The position numbers and the translations under genes are program-made. A stretch of 64,000 nt of DNA. Source: Marsupella aquatica. Taxonomy: Eukaryota; Marchantiophyta. Below, one piece after another: positions 11,948 through 24,141 of the stretch. The stretch lies in NCBI GenBank assembly GCA_973895155.1, contig OZ316891.1, forward strand, positions 1,550,001-1,614,000, in the 5' to 3' direction. The stretch's first letter is position 1, and every line of letters starts with the position of its first letter. The notes beneath the pieces are model-generated. The model saw nothing but the letters and a program-made list of their open reading frames with translations, made no database searches and was not told the DNA's origin.

Positions 11948-14611
11948 ATGCCTTTGTCACAGAAACGTGGTGTTGAGACGGTTGAGATTATCAGTTCGGC
12001 AGAGTTCGCCAAAGCCTGCAGGAAGACGATTGTTCATAAGTCTTCGAGACAAAAATCTGAAGGAATACTGTCTTTCCTAGAAAAGCATCCCGCTGATCTT
12101 GCTGAAATCAGTGCGTCAGTTTTCGCCGAAGCCTGCGGGAAGATTTCTACCCCTGATGCTGTGAAGATGAAATCCGAACCAGACCAATGCTGCCCTGAGC
12201 TGCCAAGGCGTTCACGTCGTGTGCTACAGCACTGTCCAGACTATAGAGAGACCCAGGTGAGTGACTCAGAAGATTCAGGCTCCAGTAACAGTCAATCTCC
12301 TTCTCAAGGACCTGAGGCTGTGAAGAAGGCACGCATCAATGGAACGGACTCCAGTACTGACTCCGAGGTTGCAAACCATGATTCTAGAGAGATTCAGGTG
12401 AGTGACTCAGAAGATCCACGCTCCATTAACAGTAAATCTCCTCCTAAAGAAGCTCCGGCTGTGAAGAAGGCCCGCATCAATGGAATGGACTCTAGTACTG
12501 GCTCAAAGGTTTACAACCATGATTCTACAGAGACAGCAAGGGCCATTGAATTGTCCTGCAGTGACAGTGAATCTCCTCAGCGAGGCCCCGACGTTGTGAA
12601 GACAGACAAGAAGACGTTTGTGTCCAACGCCATGAAACGACAATCGGTCAAAGCTAAAGTATCGCAAAGCTCCAGCCCGCCAAAGTATTGTCATTCGTGT
12701 AGACGACGGTCTCGAAATGTAACGCATCTGGTCCGATGTTCTCGATGTGTTCTGGCATTTTGTGGCAAATGCCTAGCACTGAGACACGGGGAAGATTCGC
12801 TTGAAGAGGCCGGACCAGGACTGCAGTGGGTGTGTCCAAAGTGCAGAGGCGGATGCGGGCCTGGTTGCGAGAAATTCTGGTAATTCTGGTTCAATTCGCC
12901 TTACAGGCTGCAAATCTCTTTAATATGCAAAGAATGAAAAGGACTCCTACTTACTGTTTTATGTTCAGAATTTAGCACTTCCTGGCTTGCGCTTGGGTCC
13001 AAAGTCTCACGTACCAACTTTATTCGAGAGACTGAAGTAACCGGTCCAAGTTATGTAAAGAACTTAGATCCTAATTTTGACTACCTGTTGATGTTGAGCA
13101 GCTGCACTTGTTCACAATGCCGCCCCGCGAAATGGATTCATTCACCGATATGGGCAGGGCAGAAAACGATCAAACATGTCTTAAAATCTACTGTCTTTGA
13201 CGTCTGGCATGATTATCTCATACACTTGGAGACCGGTGAGTCCAAAGAGCAGATTGCAAATAGGAAATGCTCCCGTGGATGGACCAAGGCAGGTGGGAGC
13301 GGTGGCAAGAATTCCAACTTCATCGGTGCAGCGAATCATCTCTCTCCAACCGAGAAAAAAACTGCAAATAAGAACAGAAGGAATGCGGGTGACGGATCAG
13401 ACGATGAACTGACCTGCCAATCTGATCAGCTGTGGAGCCATCACAACCAGAAGAGACAGAATGTGACTTCTGAATTTGGTTGCACCACAGATGAAATGGA
13501 GACAGATGAAGGCAGCTTCAACCCAAACGTTGAGCTAAGTCTCTCTGCCACTGATGAATTTCACGCGAACACGAAGCTCTGTAAAGTATTGAAGGACTCA
13601 TTGGTACCTTTTGATGACATGGCCGTGAACGTCTACCTTATGGGACTTTGGTTTAGTAAGGACAAAAACTTGATCGGGAAACGGACATTGTCGATATCTT
13701 TGAGTGAGAAAGAAGTGCAAGTCAGAAATGCAATCAAGGCAAGATCACATGCCAAAGCAATTGCATACCAGTTCGGTCCCACCAACAAGCCTAACACTTT
13801 CTTGGGTCGACCGAAATACCAGCAAGAAGAGATGAAGAATCGTCTGAAAGACCTCACGCTAAGGAAGGAGCTTGAAGAATCGAGGATGCATCTCCACCAA
13901 GTCTGTGAAAAGATGAATGTTATGGTCACCGAACACTTGTCGAGAGCAAAGAAGAATATTATTTTGGCCATAGAACGTCTCACTGACTCTGTAGCGAATG
14001 CAGCTGATGGCATTCAACACGACCCAGCAAATTTGGAGGGAGATATTGTCACTCGCAAAGTTGCTGTGGAGAAGATAATAGGTTCCATTCTGTGGATCAC
14101 GGATCCACCCGAACGAGAAAGCTATCAGACGGAGATGGATACGAAGAAACTGAGTGAGAATAATGAGTCGGAGGATCGTTCTACACTCGAATTTTTTGAA
14201 ATGACGAGAACCAGCAGAAAAGCATTAGGAGCTGAGTTAGATCGTTTGGGGATCCTAACAGTCAGTGTCTATCTAGCGAGCGAATGGTTCAGTCGAAAGA
14301 AGGACTGGAAGAGAAACCGACTGTTGATCAACTTGAGTGACAAGGAAGTAGAAGTGAAAAATGAGCTGAAAAAAGCTATGCTCCAAATTTTGCTAACCAT
14401 TCAAATGTGCGGAGCACGTCGAGATGTGGAGGAGCAATTTGAGGTAAATCTCCGGAATGAGCTTTCGGACTTCAGTATTGCAATCGACAGCGTCCTGCAG
14501 GAAATCGATGTCATGATCGCTCAAGCGTTACCCGACGTGAAGAGAAACGGAGATTTGGCTCTGGGAAACATGACGGACGCTGTACAGAAGGCTGTCGATG
14601 CCATTAATTAG
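11948..14611 (+). CDS. CDCA7-like zinc-finger protein (zf-4CXXC_R1) with repeats
   Basis: Exons 11948-12879 and 13102-14611 join at AATTCTG|GTAATT and TTGAGCAG in matching phase, giving 2,442 nt (813 aa). The cysteine domain begins at residue 248 (CHSCRRRS), continues through RCSRC, FCGKCL, RHGED, CPKCRG and CGPGC, and is completed by CTCSQC in exon 2, so the intron lies inside the finger. This order is that of the CDCA7 zinc finger, which in animals recruits the remodeler HELLS (plant DDM1) to heterochromatin. The N-terminal half has tandem acidic/basic repeats built on VSDSED, KSPP and VKKARING. The C-terminal half has a duplicated module, VYLxxxWFSxxK then LSxKEVxVxN, at about residues 463-545 and 680-765. 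The start at 11948 is the first ATG after a probable leader splice (CTGTAG at about 11926); an in-frame ATG at 11903 is an alternative. The extra Gly-Pro within the finger is unusual. Confidence 0.75.
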
Positions 14612-15066
14612 GAGCAAAAAATAGATATAGACAAAGAGCATTCCTATCATATATCATTGAAAGCCCCAAATTAAGTGTTAAAAGGATCATTTGGGGAGGC
14701 GTCAGTGAAGCTGTACAGAAGATTCTCAATGCCATTCCGTCTGGAAACCCAGCTACAGTAGACTCAACATTCTCCAGAAATTATAGCAGTTTCCGAGGGC
14801 GTGTGGCATCACTGAAAGTCATGCGCAATGGATAAAATCAATATAATAAGTTTGAACTCTTATTTCTTATTATCAATCTCAAGGTCATCATGTACAATTC
14901 AAGGTTATCATGCACAATGCTGTGAACTACAGCAAGCTCTACACTGTTGTTTTTGCAGTCTGTTGATTAAATTTCGTTGGTCACCGAAGCTCGAGTAAGA
15001 GCACGGATCTCCAGCGGATCTTTAGTATCATGTGCACTGAAAGCTGTGTTACTGTCCCAGCGGTCC

Positions 15067-15162
15067 GACGAATTCTCTATGATCCTCCGGTGGGTCAATC
15101 TGTCCTCGAATCTGGACGAATTCTCTATGATCCTCCCGTGGGTCAATCTGTCCTCGAATCTG
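15067..15162. repeat. 48-bp tandem duplication
   Basis: GACGAATTCTCTATGATCCT through CTGTCCTCGAATCT occurs at 15067 and again at 15115, differing at one or two bases (CCGGTGGG versus CCCGTGGG). Confidence 0.95.
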
Positions 15163-15719
15163 TCCATTCGTACCGAACAGAATTGTAATTACGGTTGAAA
15201 GTCTTGCTTCCAGCTGATATCCTGGACAGTGACATCAATTTAAGGTGTGATCTGCATGCCAAGAGCTCCTGATCTTTGGCACAATCCAATCAAGTAAGGC
15301 TACTGATTATGAACGTTAAGATTGCTTTCGTGGCTTGGTACTGCAAGCCAACTCCAGTTTTTGTTTCTTGGTTAGTACGTGCTGTAAAGATTTGAGAGGG
15401 TCGTTTGTGAGTATAGATGTGAACATTCAATTGAGTTACCAAAAACATGTCATTTGACAAATTTTAAATAGATATTTCAGGATGTCATGTGCCTTGTGGT
15501 TATCCATCTGGGAGTGTTTTGTGAAAAGTTCATAGATGTCACTGACCCTACCTAGCTACTAACCTTTGTATTTTTGGCCATTTTGGTTAAATCTTACTTA
15601 TAAACTAGAGTTGGGGTCAGTATAAACTAGAGTTGGGGTCTAGGTTTCTATGGTTCATCCAAAGCTCATGTATGTCAAATGAGAATCATGCAATCATGTT
15701 TTTACTCATCATTTTTATT

Positions 15720-16660
15720 TTTATGGCCCCACCATAAAAAGGGTGTACATAAAAAGGTAAAATTACAGTATCTTATATATAATTTTTAATATTAATATGA
15801 TTATATTTATGATAACTATTTTGTCATATTTTTTAATCTTAAAAAACATAAATAAAAAATATTTTTTGATGATATCTTTATTAATTTTATTAATTATTCA
15901 TATTCATGGGTATTTGGGATTTGTTATTTCAAATAATCGTAAATGAATAATTAATATAAAAAAATTAATAACTAAATATTAAAAATAATATAAAAATAAT
16001 ATTGAAATATAAAAAACTATATTATCCAAATCAAAATTTTTTAATTTTTTTATTATAATTATTTATTATTAAAAATAATATTTCAAATATAACATATTTA
16101 ATATTATAATTATATTAATATAATTTAAATTCAATATAGTAATTTTAATATTTCATTAAATTTGATATAAAATAAATTTTAAAATTTTAAAACAAACAAC
16201 TAAAAATATTTGATTAAAAAAAATATTAAAATTAAAAATAATTAAAAATTATTATTCATTATTAAATAATATAATCTAATATAATTATTAAATTAAATAT
16301 TTTAATTATTTTTAAATCATTAAATTAATTATTGTATTATTTTTAAAATTTTTAATATATTTTTTTTCAAAAATTTAAAATTTTATATTATATTTTTATA
16401 AAATAAATTTATTTTAAAATATTAGGATTATTAAAATATTCATAAATTTATTAAAATAATTTCATAATTTTTTTTATTATATATAAATAATATTTTTAAT
16501 AAAAAATACATTTTTTTAATTTATAATGAAATATTGAAATTACTATATAATATTTATAATAAATTAATAATATTTTTTTTAATAATTTAATATAATTATA
16601 TTTTTATAAAATTATCAATAGATTGAGATTTTTAATATATTTTTTCATAATAAACAATGA
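15720..16660. other. Extremely AT-rich block
   Basis: For over 900 bases G and C are nearly absent; long runs consist only of A and T (AATTATTTTTAAAT-type words) on both strands. No repeat period is evident. It may be a matrix-attachment region, an old organelle-like or transposon remnant, or a decayed spacer. The flanks return abruptly to ordinary composition. Confidence 0.85.
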
Positions 16661-17459
16661 AAACTAGTATATACAGCATTGAGCGTTATCTTCAATCTAC
16701 ATTATATGGATGAAAAATGTAGAATCTATAATCAAATTCTGTTCTCAAACCACCTAGTTATTGGAAAGGAACTGTAGATACCACCAAATTCTGTTCTTAG
16801 ACCACCTAGTTACTGGTGACAAACTCTAGGTAAAACCTACAAAAGTACCAAAAGCAAAAATAAACTTGCATATTCGTTTGAGTCGTCCAACATAGCTTGA
16901 CTGCCTCCAACAGTGGAGTCAAACCTGACAGTTGTTGTCTAGTCAACTTAGACAGAAACTCAGTCGAGCCGTTTAATACGTTTAATAAACTCATAGACGA
17001 GAATAGACGATTCAATTCGCTTAATAAGGTCTGGATCATTTCAAGTCTTTTACTGACCTGGCTTGAGCAGTGGCATTTGCTTGGTTGCATCAAAGACAAA
17101 AGTTCCATTACAATGCCACCCATGCTATATCTGCCACGTTACCAATTGGAATTGTCTTCCACACAATGGTGACAAGATCACGAAGCATCGCGCGCAGGAC
17201 TACGCCCAGTATTCCCTACATCCTTTTCCGGAACTGTGGATAGAATCCGTGGCCTCGAAGGAACCTACGAGTCTCACGCCTTGGTTGCTTCTAGCTATAA
17301 ACGCGTGAACTCGTGAGTCGATCATGTCTGAATGAGACAATAATTAAGTTCATACTTGAAAGAAGAAATTACCCTAGCCTAGGAGAGATCATATCCGATC
17401 CGGAGTCTTCGAAGAATGGACAATAAAATAATCTATTGTGGTATGATCGACGTCTTGCA

Positions 17460-17610
17460 ACGGAGCTTCAAGCCATTGCATGTGGCCGTGGTTCCATTTG
17501 GCCTCGGGTGAATACTCTTGACTTTGTCCGGTTTTGTCCCCACTTAGGTTCAGACCTTGTATGGAAAGCATAATATTAAGTAGCAAGCACGGGCTTCTCT
17601 ACGATGGTGC
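17460..17610. repeat. Dispersed repeat, copy A
   Basis: GCCATTGCATGTGG, TTGGCCTCGGGTGAA, TACTCTTGACT, GTTTTGTCCCCA and AGCA(A)GCACGGGCTTC occur in this order here and, diverged, at 26880-27050 in the same orientation. The pair brackets the NAC gene. The class is unknown. Confidence 0.7.
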
Positions 17611-18269
17611 AATTGTAGCTTATGGCTGTCGCAAAGGTCGATTGTCAAGAACCCTTGGAGGTCTGCTGTCAGTTAATCTGAAATCAATGCAGTTTAAACC
17701 ATAGATTCGAAGGTTCTGTTCGTCTATTAACGTCATCTCAAGAATCGCTTCTACTTGTTGCTACTTGTAAAAATTCCAGACTGGCTTGGGGCTAATTGAG
17801 CTCCTGGCCTCCTTTTGATCGATAGAGACACAATACTACGAGACTTCACTGTCTGAGTGTGCACAATTTTTCTGTCAGCTACAGATTATTTGGGGCAGCT
17901 CGAACATAAATTCTGAGAGAGCGAGCTACCACGACATGGCCCAATTCACTCATCTGCACGAACGGTACCCTGTTGTGTTTAATTAGTAATTAATGTTACC
18001 AGGGGTTTTAATTCTCAACAAACAAGAGATGGAAGCTACGACGGCGATATTAAGACAAGTACGATACTTCGCAGGAAAGAACACAGAATTCACATGGCCT
18101 AGTTGCTGAATGGAGGAATGATCCCTTCAGATATTAGATAAAGTATGCATCAAATCAGCAAACTGATTATTTTGTGATGAACTCAGCATGCTTACAACCT
18201 TCTAAGCGTTTTAAGGATGATGCCGGGCTTCGGAACTGGAGAGTTCTTGCCTCAGTCTCCTCGTTAGTG

Positions 18270-18345
18270 AATTTGGTTACAGCTACCCTACGGTAGTGTT
18301 TGAAATTTCGAAGAGTTGTGGTTCGAAACCCACAGCAGGGGACAA
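18270..18345 (+). mobile_element. tRNA-like promoter relic (possible SINE head)
   Basis: TGTGGTTCGAAACCCACA at about 18318 forms a tRNA T-arm with a perfect B-box core (GGTTCGAAACC). A plausible A-box-like stretch lies about 50 bases upstream (GGTTACAGCTACCC), but no acceptor stem or anticodon arm closes, so a working tRNA gene is unlikely. Confidence 0.35.
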
Positions 18346-21300
18346 AGTGGGGCTCATGGCAGGACACGCGTTACATAGACGATCAAAACGACTGTGTGAA
18401 AAGAAGAAACACAGGTCAAACCACAGGTCTCAAAGTGGCCTATTATTGGCAGCTTTATTTAATTGGCGGCTTAAACCTGTTAAGATTCCCCCTCCCTGAA
18501 AAGTTTCCTTGGCTAAAATTTGTTATAATTTATTTTCCTTCCATTACTAGTTTTCCTAGCCGAAGGCCCGTTGGCCAGAACGGTACAGAATCTAACGGTG
18601 TTCAATGTAGTGAGATCTTAGGGTCGACTAAAAGTAGGTCATCAGTACTCCGAACATACTACCCTCTCTTTCACGGAAGAAGACAGTAGCCACTTTAGCT
18701 AAAAACAAAAAGACCTTTAAATTTGGGCTGCCTATTGTCACAAAAAATTGGGTTTAAACCGTTCCACTCTACAATAGACAGTGTCGTAATGCGAGCGTCA
18801 TCCGGCTCACGTCATTTCATTTCTCACTTCCTGTCACGATACGGCCCAGCCAATAAGATTGGATAGATTATTACCGTCAACCAAGGCACTTTGCTTTTCG
18901 AGTGCCTGTCCTTCAGAGGACAAGTGTGACTGTCTGCGCTCGTTTGTGCCTGTCGAATAATAAGGCTCATAGGTACTAACTCTCGAAAGGCAGGTGTTCA
19001 AACATAGCGATCATTCCCAATCTCAAAAAAACCTGACATGCACAGGATGCGCTTTTCAACGCAGAGTAGATGCATTCGTAGGGCCCCCCATTCAGAAGCA
19101 CAACGATCCCAATAAACTAAAATGTAGGCAATGGAATTCAAATGGATGTTTAAGGGCAAACAAAAAAAAGGAAGGTCACCATCACGTACCAGAGTGAAGT
19201 CAAGACGAACCACAACATGGAAATATAAAGGATAAGAAGGAAAGCATCCATTCCAAAAACTTCAGTCGTTCCAAAAACAAGAGAGGTAGTGCTTTCGTTG
19301 TTCGTTCTGATTGGATAGAAACTGGTTGCCTATCTTGTATGGTTTCAGTCAATGTCAAGTCCCCAGCTAGTCAAGTAGCTCTGGCGGTGTGGCAAGGCTA
19401 TGGAATATTTGGAGGGAAGGCAAGGCCTTGAACTGTATGTTTCACGACCTTTTGGGGGATGTGCAACTTTTCCCAGCATGAATTGCGTGGCATAACTTCA
19501 GTGCAACCATCCACGTGGCAGGTACCTGTACGATTACGTGCTTGGTAAGTTCCAGACTGACACCCATTCAGACTTTCCAGTGACAGGGGTCTCGTTGGTC
19601 TTTGTATGATTGCCTAGAACCTTCGAACAAGTGTTAACTATTGGCATCCCCCGTTTGGAAAAACCGTTTTAATTTAGTAACCAGCCCCCATTGTAAGAAA
19701 TTTGTAAGTTTGTAATTTAATTAGCAGTTCTTCAAATCATTGAAAGAGCCTGGTCCCTGGACATGCCGTAAGTATTGTATCAGAGTGGGTATCAAAGTTG
19801 TGTGCATGTTGCCCAGGTCCTAGACTATATGACCACCAATTTTACCCTCGACTTTACCTCAATCTTTACTAAGGATGTTGGACAGAACAAGGAGTGTGGC
19901 ACTTATGACATTTCTCGTTTACTGCATTTTTTCTAAGTAATCCAAAGTCGGATGAAAATGATTGAATGTGCGTTCATCCACGACCGGACATTGACTGAAA
20001 TGCATTGTTCCCCACATTGATAACGCCAGGAAGTAACAAAAAGTCACCGCAAACAGTAAGCCGGACCCCAACCACTCAGTCCTCAGTTGACCATGCCTTA
20101 GCCTGAGTTACTATCAAATGTCTATCATTCAAGTCTCATCTCATGATTCCTGTCATGAGCTTGAAAATGTAGTCTCTCACTAGTCCCAAGATTCTTGGAT
20201 TGAGAAATCATATTCACACTTTCAGTACTAAGGAGATCATGATTTTTTTTAGTTTTGAGTTCATCTAGTCTTCCAATAGAAATTGGTATATATTATCTCT
20301 TAAGTACTTTTAATTAGGAGAGCATAAATTTTCGAATTTCTGGAGTTTGTTAATAAGCCTAACATTGTCAGATTTTGTGAAGTAGTAGGGAGGTCATGAA
20401 TTTCTTAAGACCATAAATACTAAGCAGTTTTGATTATTTTGTCTTACCCTGCTATTATTTTAGATCTTACTTTTAATTGGTTTTGTCTGCGTACAACTAC
20501 TTGGTCTTCAGTCTGTATCATTTGTTTTCCTTGGAATGCCTTGTGCCAAACACAAATGACAGTCATCATGTAATTAGGTTTGTTTATCTTGTAAACATAA
20601 ACATTTGTGTTTGTGATTAAAAATGCTAATGGGGCAGCATGTGATGTGACTTAGAGTGCAGTTATAGAACTCTTTGCGTGTTCCCGTGTATCAAATATAA
20701 TTAGTCTCATTGTAGGTGAATTAATTATCTCCTGTTATCTATTACTTGTTTGTTGAATGGTCACATGTGAAAAAGTATATGAGTAGCATCTATGCTCAAC
20801 ACGGGGACTACAGCCCATATATAGCCCCTCCAGAACATGGTCAGCTGAGGGCAGGCAGGTCCTCCTGACTGCTTTGACTTGGGCTAAAAGTCTGGAGAGA
20901 CTCAGTGTGTCTCAGGCCCCAAAAGTCATTATTTATCCCATTAATTGTTAATTAGTAAAATCTCAAACAGCATTGTGATAATTACGGTAACAAGCTTATA
21001 TAATGCCATATTGCCAAGAATAAAAAGCACTCAACAGGGAGAGGGATCCCAAAGTGGAAAAGTGTTTCTCTCAAGTCAAAATTTCTCTCAAGTCAAAACT
21101 GTTCCTCTCAAGTCAAAAGAGTGCTTTTTTTTGGAGTGCGTGGCCTTAGTTTGAGTCTAAAAATGTCATCTGAAGGGGCCGAGGGAGTGTCCCCAAGGGT
21201 GCCCCTCTCCATGACCCTCCATGCAGCTTACTCAGGAGCTCCACCAGGTTTTTAAGTTTGTTGCTACCCTAGGGCTTTAGTTCGTTTGCATTAAGACTCT

Positions 21301-23990
21301 CTAGCGTTTTGGCTCTTTCCCTGATTTTTTCTTTGTTTTTCCTTCTTCATTGGGTTTCTGGCCATGAAACCAGGTCTGCAGTATTGAGCTCCAACACATA
21401 ACTACAACAAATTGTACACATCTCAAGCGAGGATAGGCCTTGTAAAAATGCTCCCATGTGTTTACTTCCTCTGCACTTCACACTCTAGCGTTTTGGCTCT
21501 TTCCTGATGTTTTTTTTGTTTTACCTTCTTCATTGGGATTCTTGCCTTGAAACCAGTTCTCCAGCATTGAGCTTATATATATATTGGTGTTTTCTTTGTT
21601 TTACCTTCTTCATTGGGTTTCTTGCCTTGAAACCAGTTCTCCAGTATTGAGCTTATATATAACCACGAAAAATTGTCACATCTCAAGCAGGGATAGACCT
21701 TTAGGTTTGTCAAAAGGCTCCCACATTTTACTCACATAAGAAATCTTGTTAGGGGGGGCTTTACAAGACGGTTGGGGCCGTTCAATGTCTCCCCATCCAA
21801 AGCAAAGCTCCCCATCCAAAAGCACAGCTGATGGCCATTTCCTTACAAAAAAGTTAAAATACCTGAGCCAAAATTTGTTGGAAGTATTCAATGCAATTCC
21901 CTGTTCGCTCCTGTGTTTTTTAGACAAAATTTTGGACATATAAGCATGCACACATCCCAAAGGAAAAGGGACCCACAAGGGGCCCAATGACAAATATCTA
22001 GGTTAATGGATTTGCTTGATTGTGTCCCCAAGTTCATGTCAAGTGAATTCATGTAAAGCAAAGTGTGGTCTGTTCCCACATATGAATGACTTAGATTGCA
22101 TCTCACACTTGGAAAGAAAGAAAAAAAATAGTGCCCCCAAGTTTTTGTAAAGTCGTACTTATTTATTATAACGGTGTCCAAGGGTGAAAATGTGCCCAAG
22201 GGTGAAAATGCCTAAACAGAGATACATGATCCCAAAGACAAAGCAACCCTTTGAGACATGATTCCAAAGGTAACCCAACCCAATGAAGTGACGGAAAAGA
22301 GTCCATCCACATCGCGTGTGTCTAGGGTCCATGGCCTTGGTTTCTGATTCACAACTTCCAGGAAGTGCCCAGTGACATATCTACCCGTCTACCCGGTCAC
22401 TGCAGCCACTGCAGTAGTACACCTCCTTGGAGCCTTTGGACTGACCCGATCACATTGTCTAGCGCAAGGGTCAAGATCTACTGCACTATGCTCAGCAGCG
22501 ACCTTTTCTGAAGATGGGCGAGTCAGAGACCTGGGAATATTTTATCGCTATGGAGAACTCATTCTTGAGCCAGAAAGTTCGCGAGACTCTTCGTCATCGG
22601 GTGACATCCAGGACTGTGCCCTTTGTTTGGGTGGCAGGATGAAAACATGAGGGTGGGCTGCCTCTGTGATCGTTTAGCGGTGGAGGTTCCATCTGTATCA
22701 TCCGGAGTATATTTATCAAGCAGCCTCACCGCAATCGAGGGTTCTACTTGCTCCATGCCCACGTTCCCCAAACACTGCAACCGCAAATTGCTCAGGAATG
22801 TGGACTAGGGCTTGACTTCTCAGTTCTCACAGATGTTGCAAAACAGTCACAATGCAACTACTCACAGACGAAATGAAACTTGAGGTACAACTCTCGTCCC
22901 TTCTTTGCCCCGTGCTCAAATTCTCCTGTGTCATTCCGAATGCATAGAAGCTGGCTTCGGGAACACTCGTCAGTGACCTCATATAGCTTCTCGCGTACTT
23001 CACGACACTTACGAATACGTCGGAATCAAAGTTATAGCGTAGAGGGTCATTTGGCTAGAAGAATGTACACGAGACGTTTTTTATTTACTGAAATGTCTCG
23101 GCGAAGTGCACGAACTAAGTGACCACATGCACAGATTATGACCATCGATCTTTGATTTGTGGCATGCAAGCTAGATTTGGAGTTCAATGCACTTGTTTGG
23201 TGGGCTGTATATGTACTATAATACAAAAGAAAACTGATGTCGAAGATTTATGCATGTTGGCGGGGTGGTGATTTCAGGTACTCTTTCCAATGTTGAAGCT
23301 GTGACCTAAAAGCTTCACAGCGGTTACCGTCATTGTGTCTGCAAACGATGTTTCCGGCACACGGTAAGAAACTTACAGAAGCTATCCTACTCGTTGATCT
23401 CGATCAGTGTTTTTTGTTTGATGCTGCCCTTAGCAGTCCAGTTTCGAGACTGTAAGTTGACGATAGTTGTATAGTTGTGCTGATTCTTCGGATGGCCCAG
23501 CCTAGACTACCCTTCAACACTACTACCAACGTGGCGTTGATGAATGATATTGTATAGCTCATGTTACCACACCCAAATGGATTAAATTAAAACGGTGGAA
23601 ATCTACGCACTGTCATGCTATTGTCTCGTTCCATAGAGATACTGTTGTAGATGATAGCGATACAGCTAGTACACGTGAATGACATGTCCGGCTTTCACTA
23701 CTTGACATCGGCTTGAAAGTTAGCCCGAGGAGAAATTGGAGAAACGGAAACCTCTACATCATCACAAATTAAGTAGAAGCCAGGTTGGATATTTGGTACC
23801 AAACGTTTACAGCAGTCCTTCGACATCACAAAGCGACTTCATTGCTTCCAAGACTTATTCGAGTGACATTGTCAATCTTCAGGAACAAACGCAATCTGCA
23901 AATAGATTTACGGATTATCTTCAGTAACCAGCGAAGGTTGTACAGTTTTTCGCCTCGTAAAAAGCAAAAGATATTTCAACGTTTGACAAG
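18346..23990. other. Gene-free stretch upstream of the NAC gene
   Basis: I found no supported gene on either strand. The region contains the CTCTAGCG direct repeats at 21297-21665 and a short CTCTCAAGTCAAAA triplication at about 21067-21118. The final 500 bases are presumed NAC promoter and include a CACGTG-like core (TACACGTGAA near 23673). Confidence 0.45.
21297..21665. repeat. Direct repeats of about 100-180 bp
   Basis: CTCTAGCGTTTTGGCTCTTT starts copies at 21297 and about 21483. The shared tail TTTACCTTCTTCATTGGG, then GCCTTGAAACCAGTTCT, then TATTGAGCT is found three times, the last at 21577-21665. The second and third tails are almost identical. Confidence 0.9.
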
Positions 23991-23998
23991 ACTCTAGA

Positions 23999-24006
23999 TA
24001 TATAAG
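23999..24006 (+). promoter_or_regulatory. TATA box of the NAC gene
   Basis: TATATAAG lies 136 bases before the NAC start codon, which predicts a transcription start near 24030 and a leader of about 110 bases. Position and context fit; no experimental support is visible. Confidence 0.5.
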
Positions 24007-24141
24007 ATCGAGACTTCTGGGTTAGGTGGTGGTGTTTCCATCCGCGGTGTTCATCATCTCCAACTCATCCGACTTCTTACAACCTCGCAGCAATCACCGC
24101 TTCGCCTGATCGAAGCTGGTCATTTACAGGACGTTACCCCT

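Larger units (their letters stand above)
14612..17450. other. Gene-free stretch with AT-rich core
   Basis: Just after the CDCA7-like stop, 14705-14739 repeats the last coding bases of that gene (GAAGCTGTACAGAAG, then CAATGCCATT), a decayed tail duplication. A 48-bp tandem duplication lies at 15067-15162, followed by the AT-rich block. On the minus strand at about 17123-17040 there is a weak protein-kinase-like phrase (YSMGGIVMELL) with no supporting context. Confidence 0.5.

Noticed and set aside
17040-17123. Kinase-like phrase YSMGGIVMELL on the minus strand
   Set aside because: No other kinase subdomains or splice-linked exons nearby; could be chance or a very old fragment.
18270-18345. 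A functional tRNA gene at the GGTTCGAAACC box
   Set aside because: The T-arm is good but no acceptor stem or anticodon arm can be closed around it; reported only as a possible SINE relic.
19776-19800. LTR-retrotransposon primer-binding-site-like GTATCAGAGT
   Set aside because: No flanking LTR pair, polypurine tract or gag/pol similarity could be seen.
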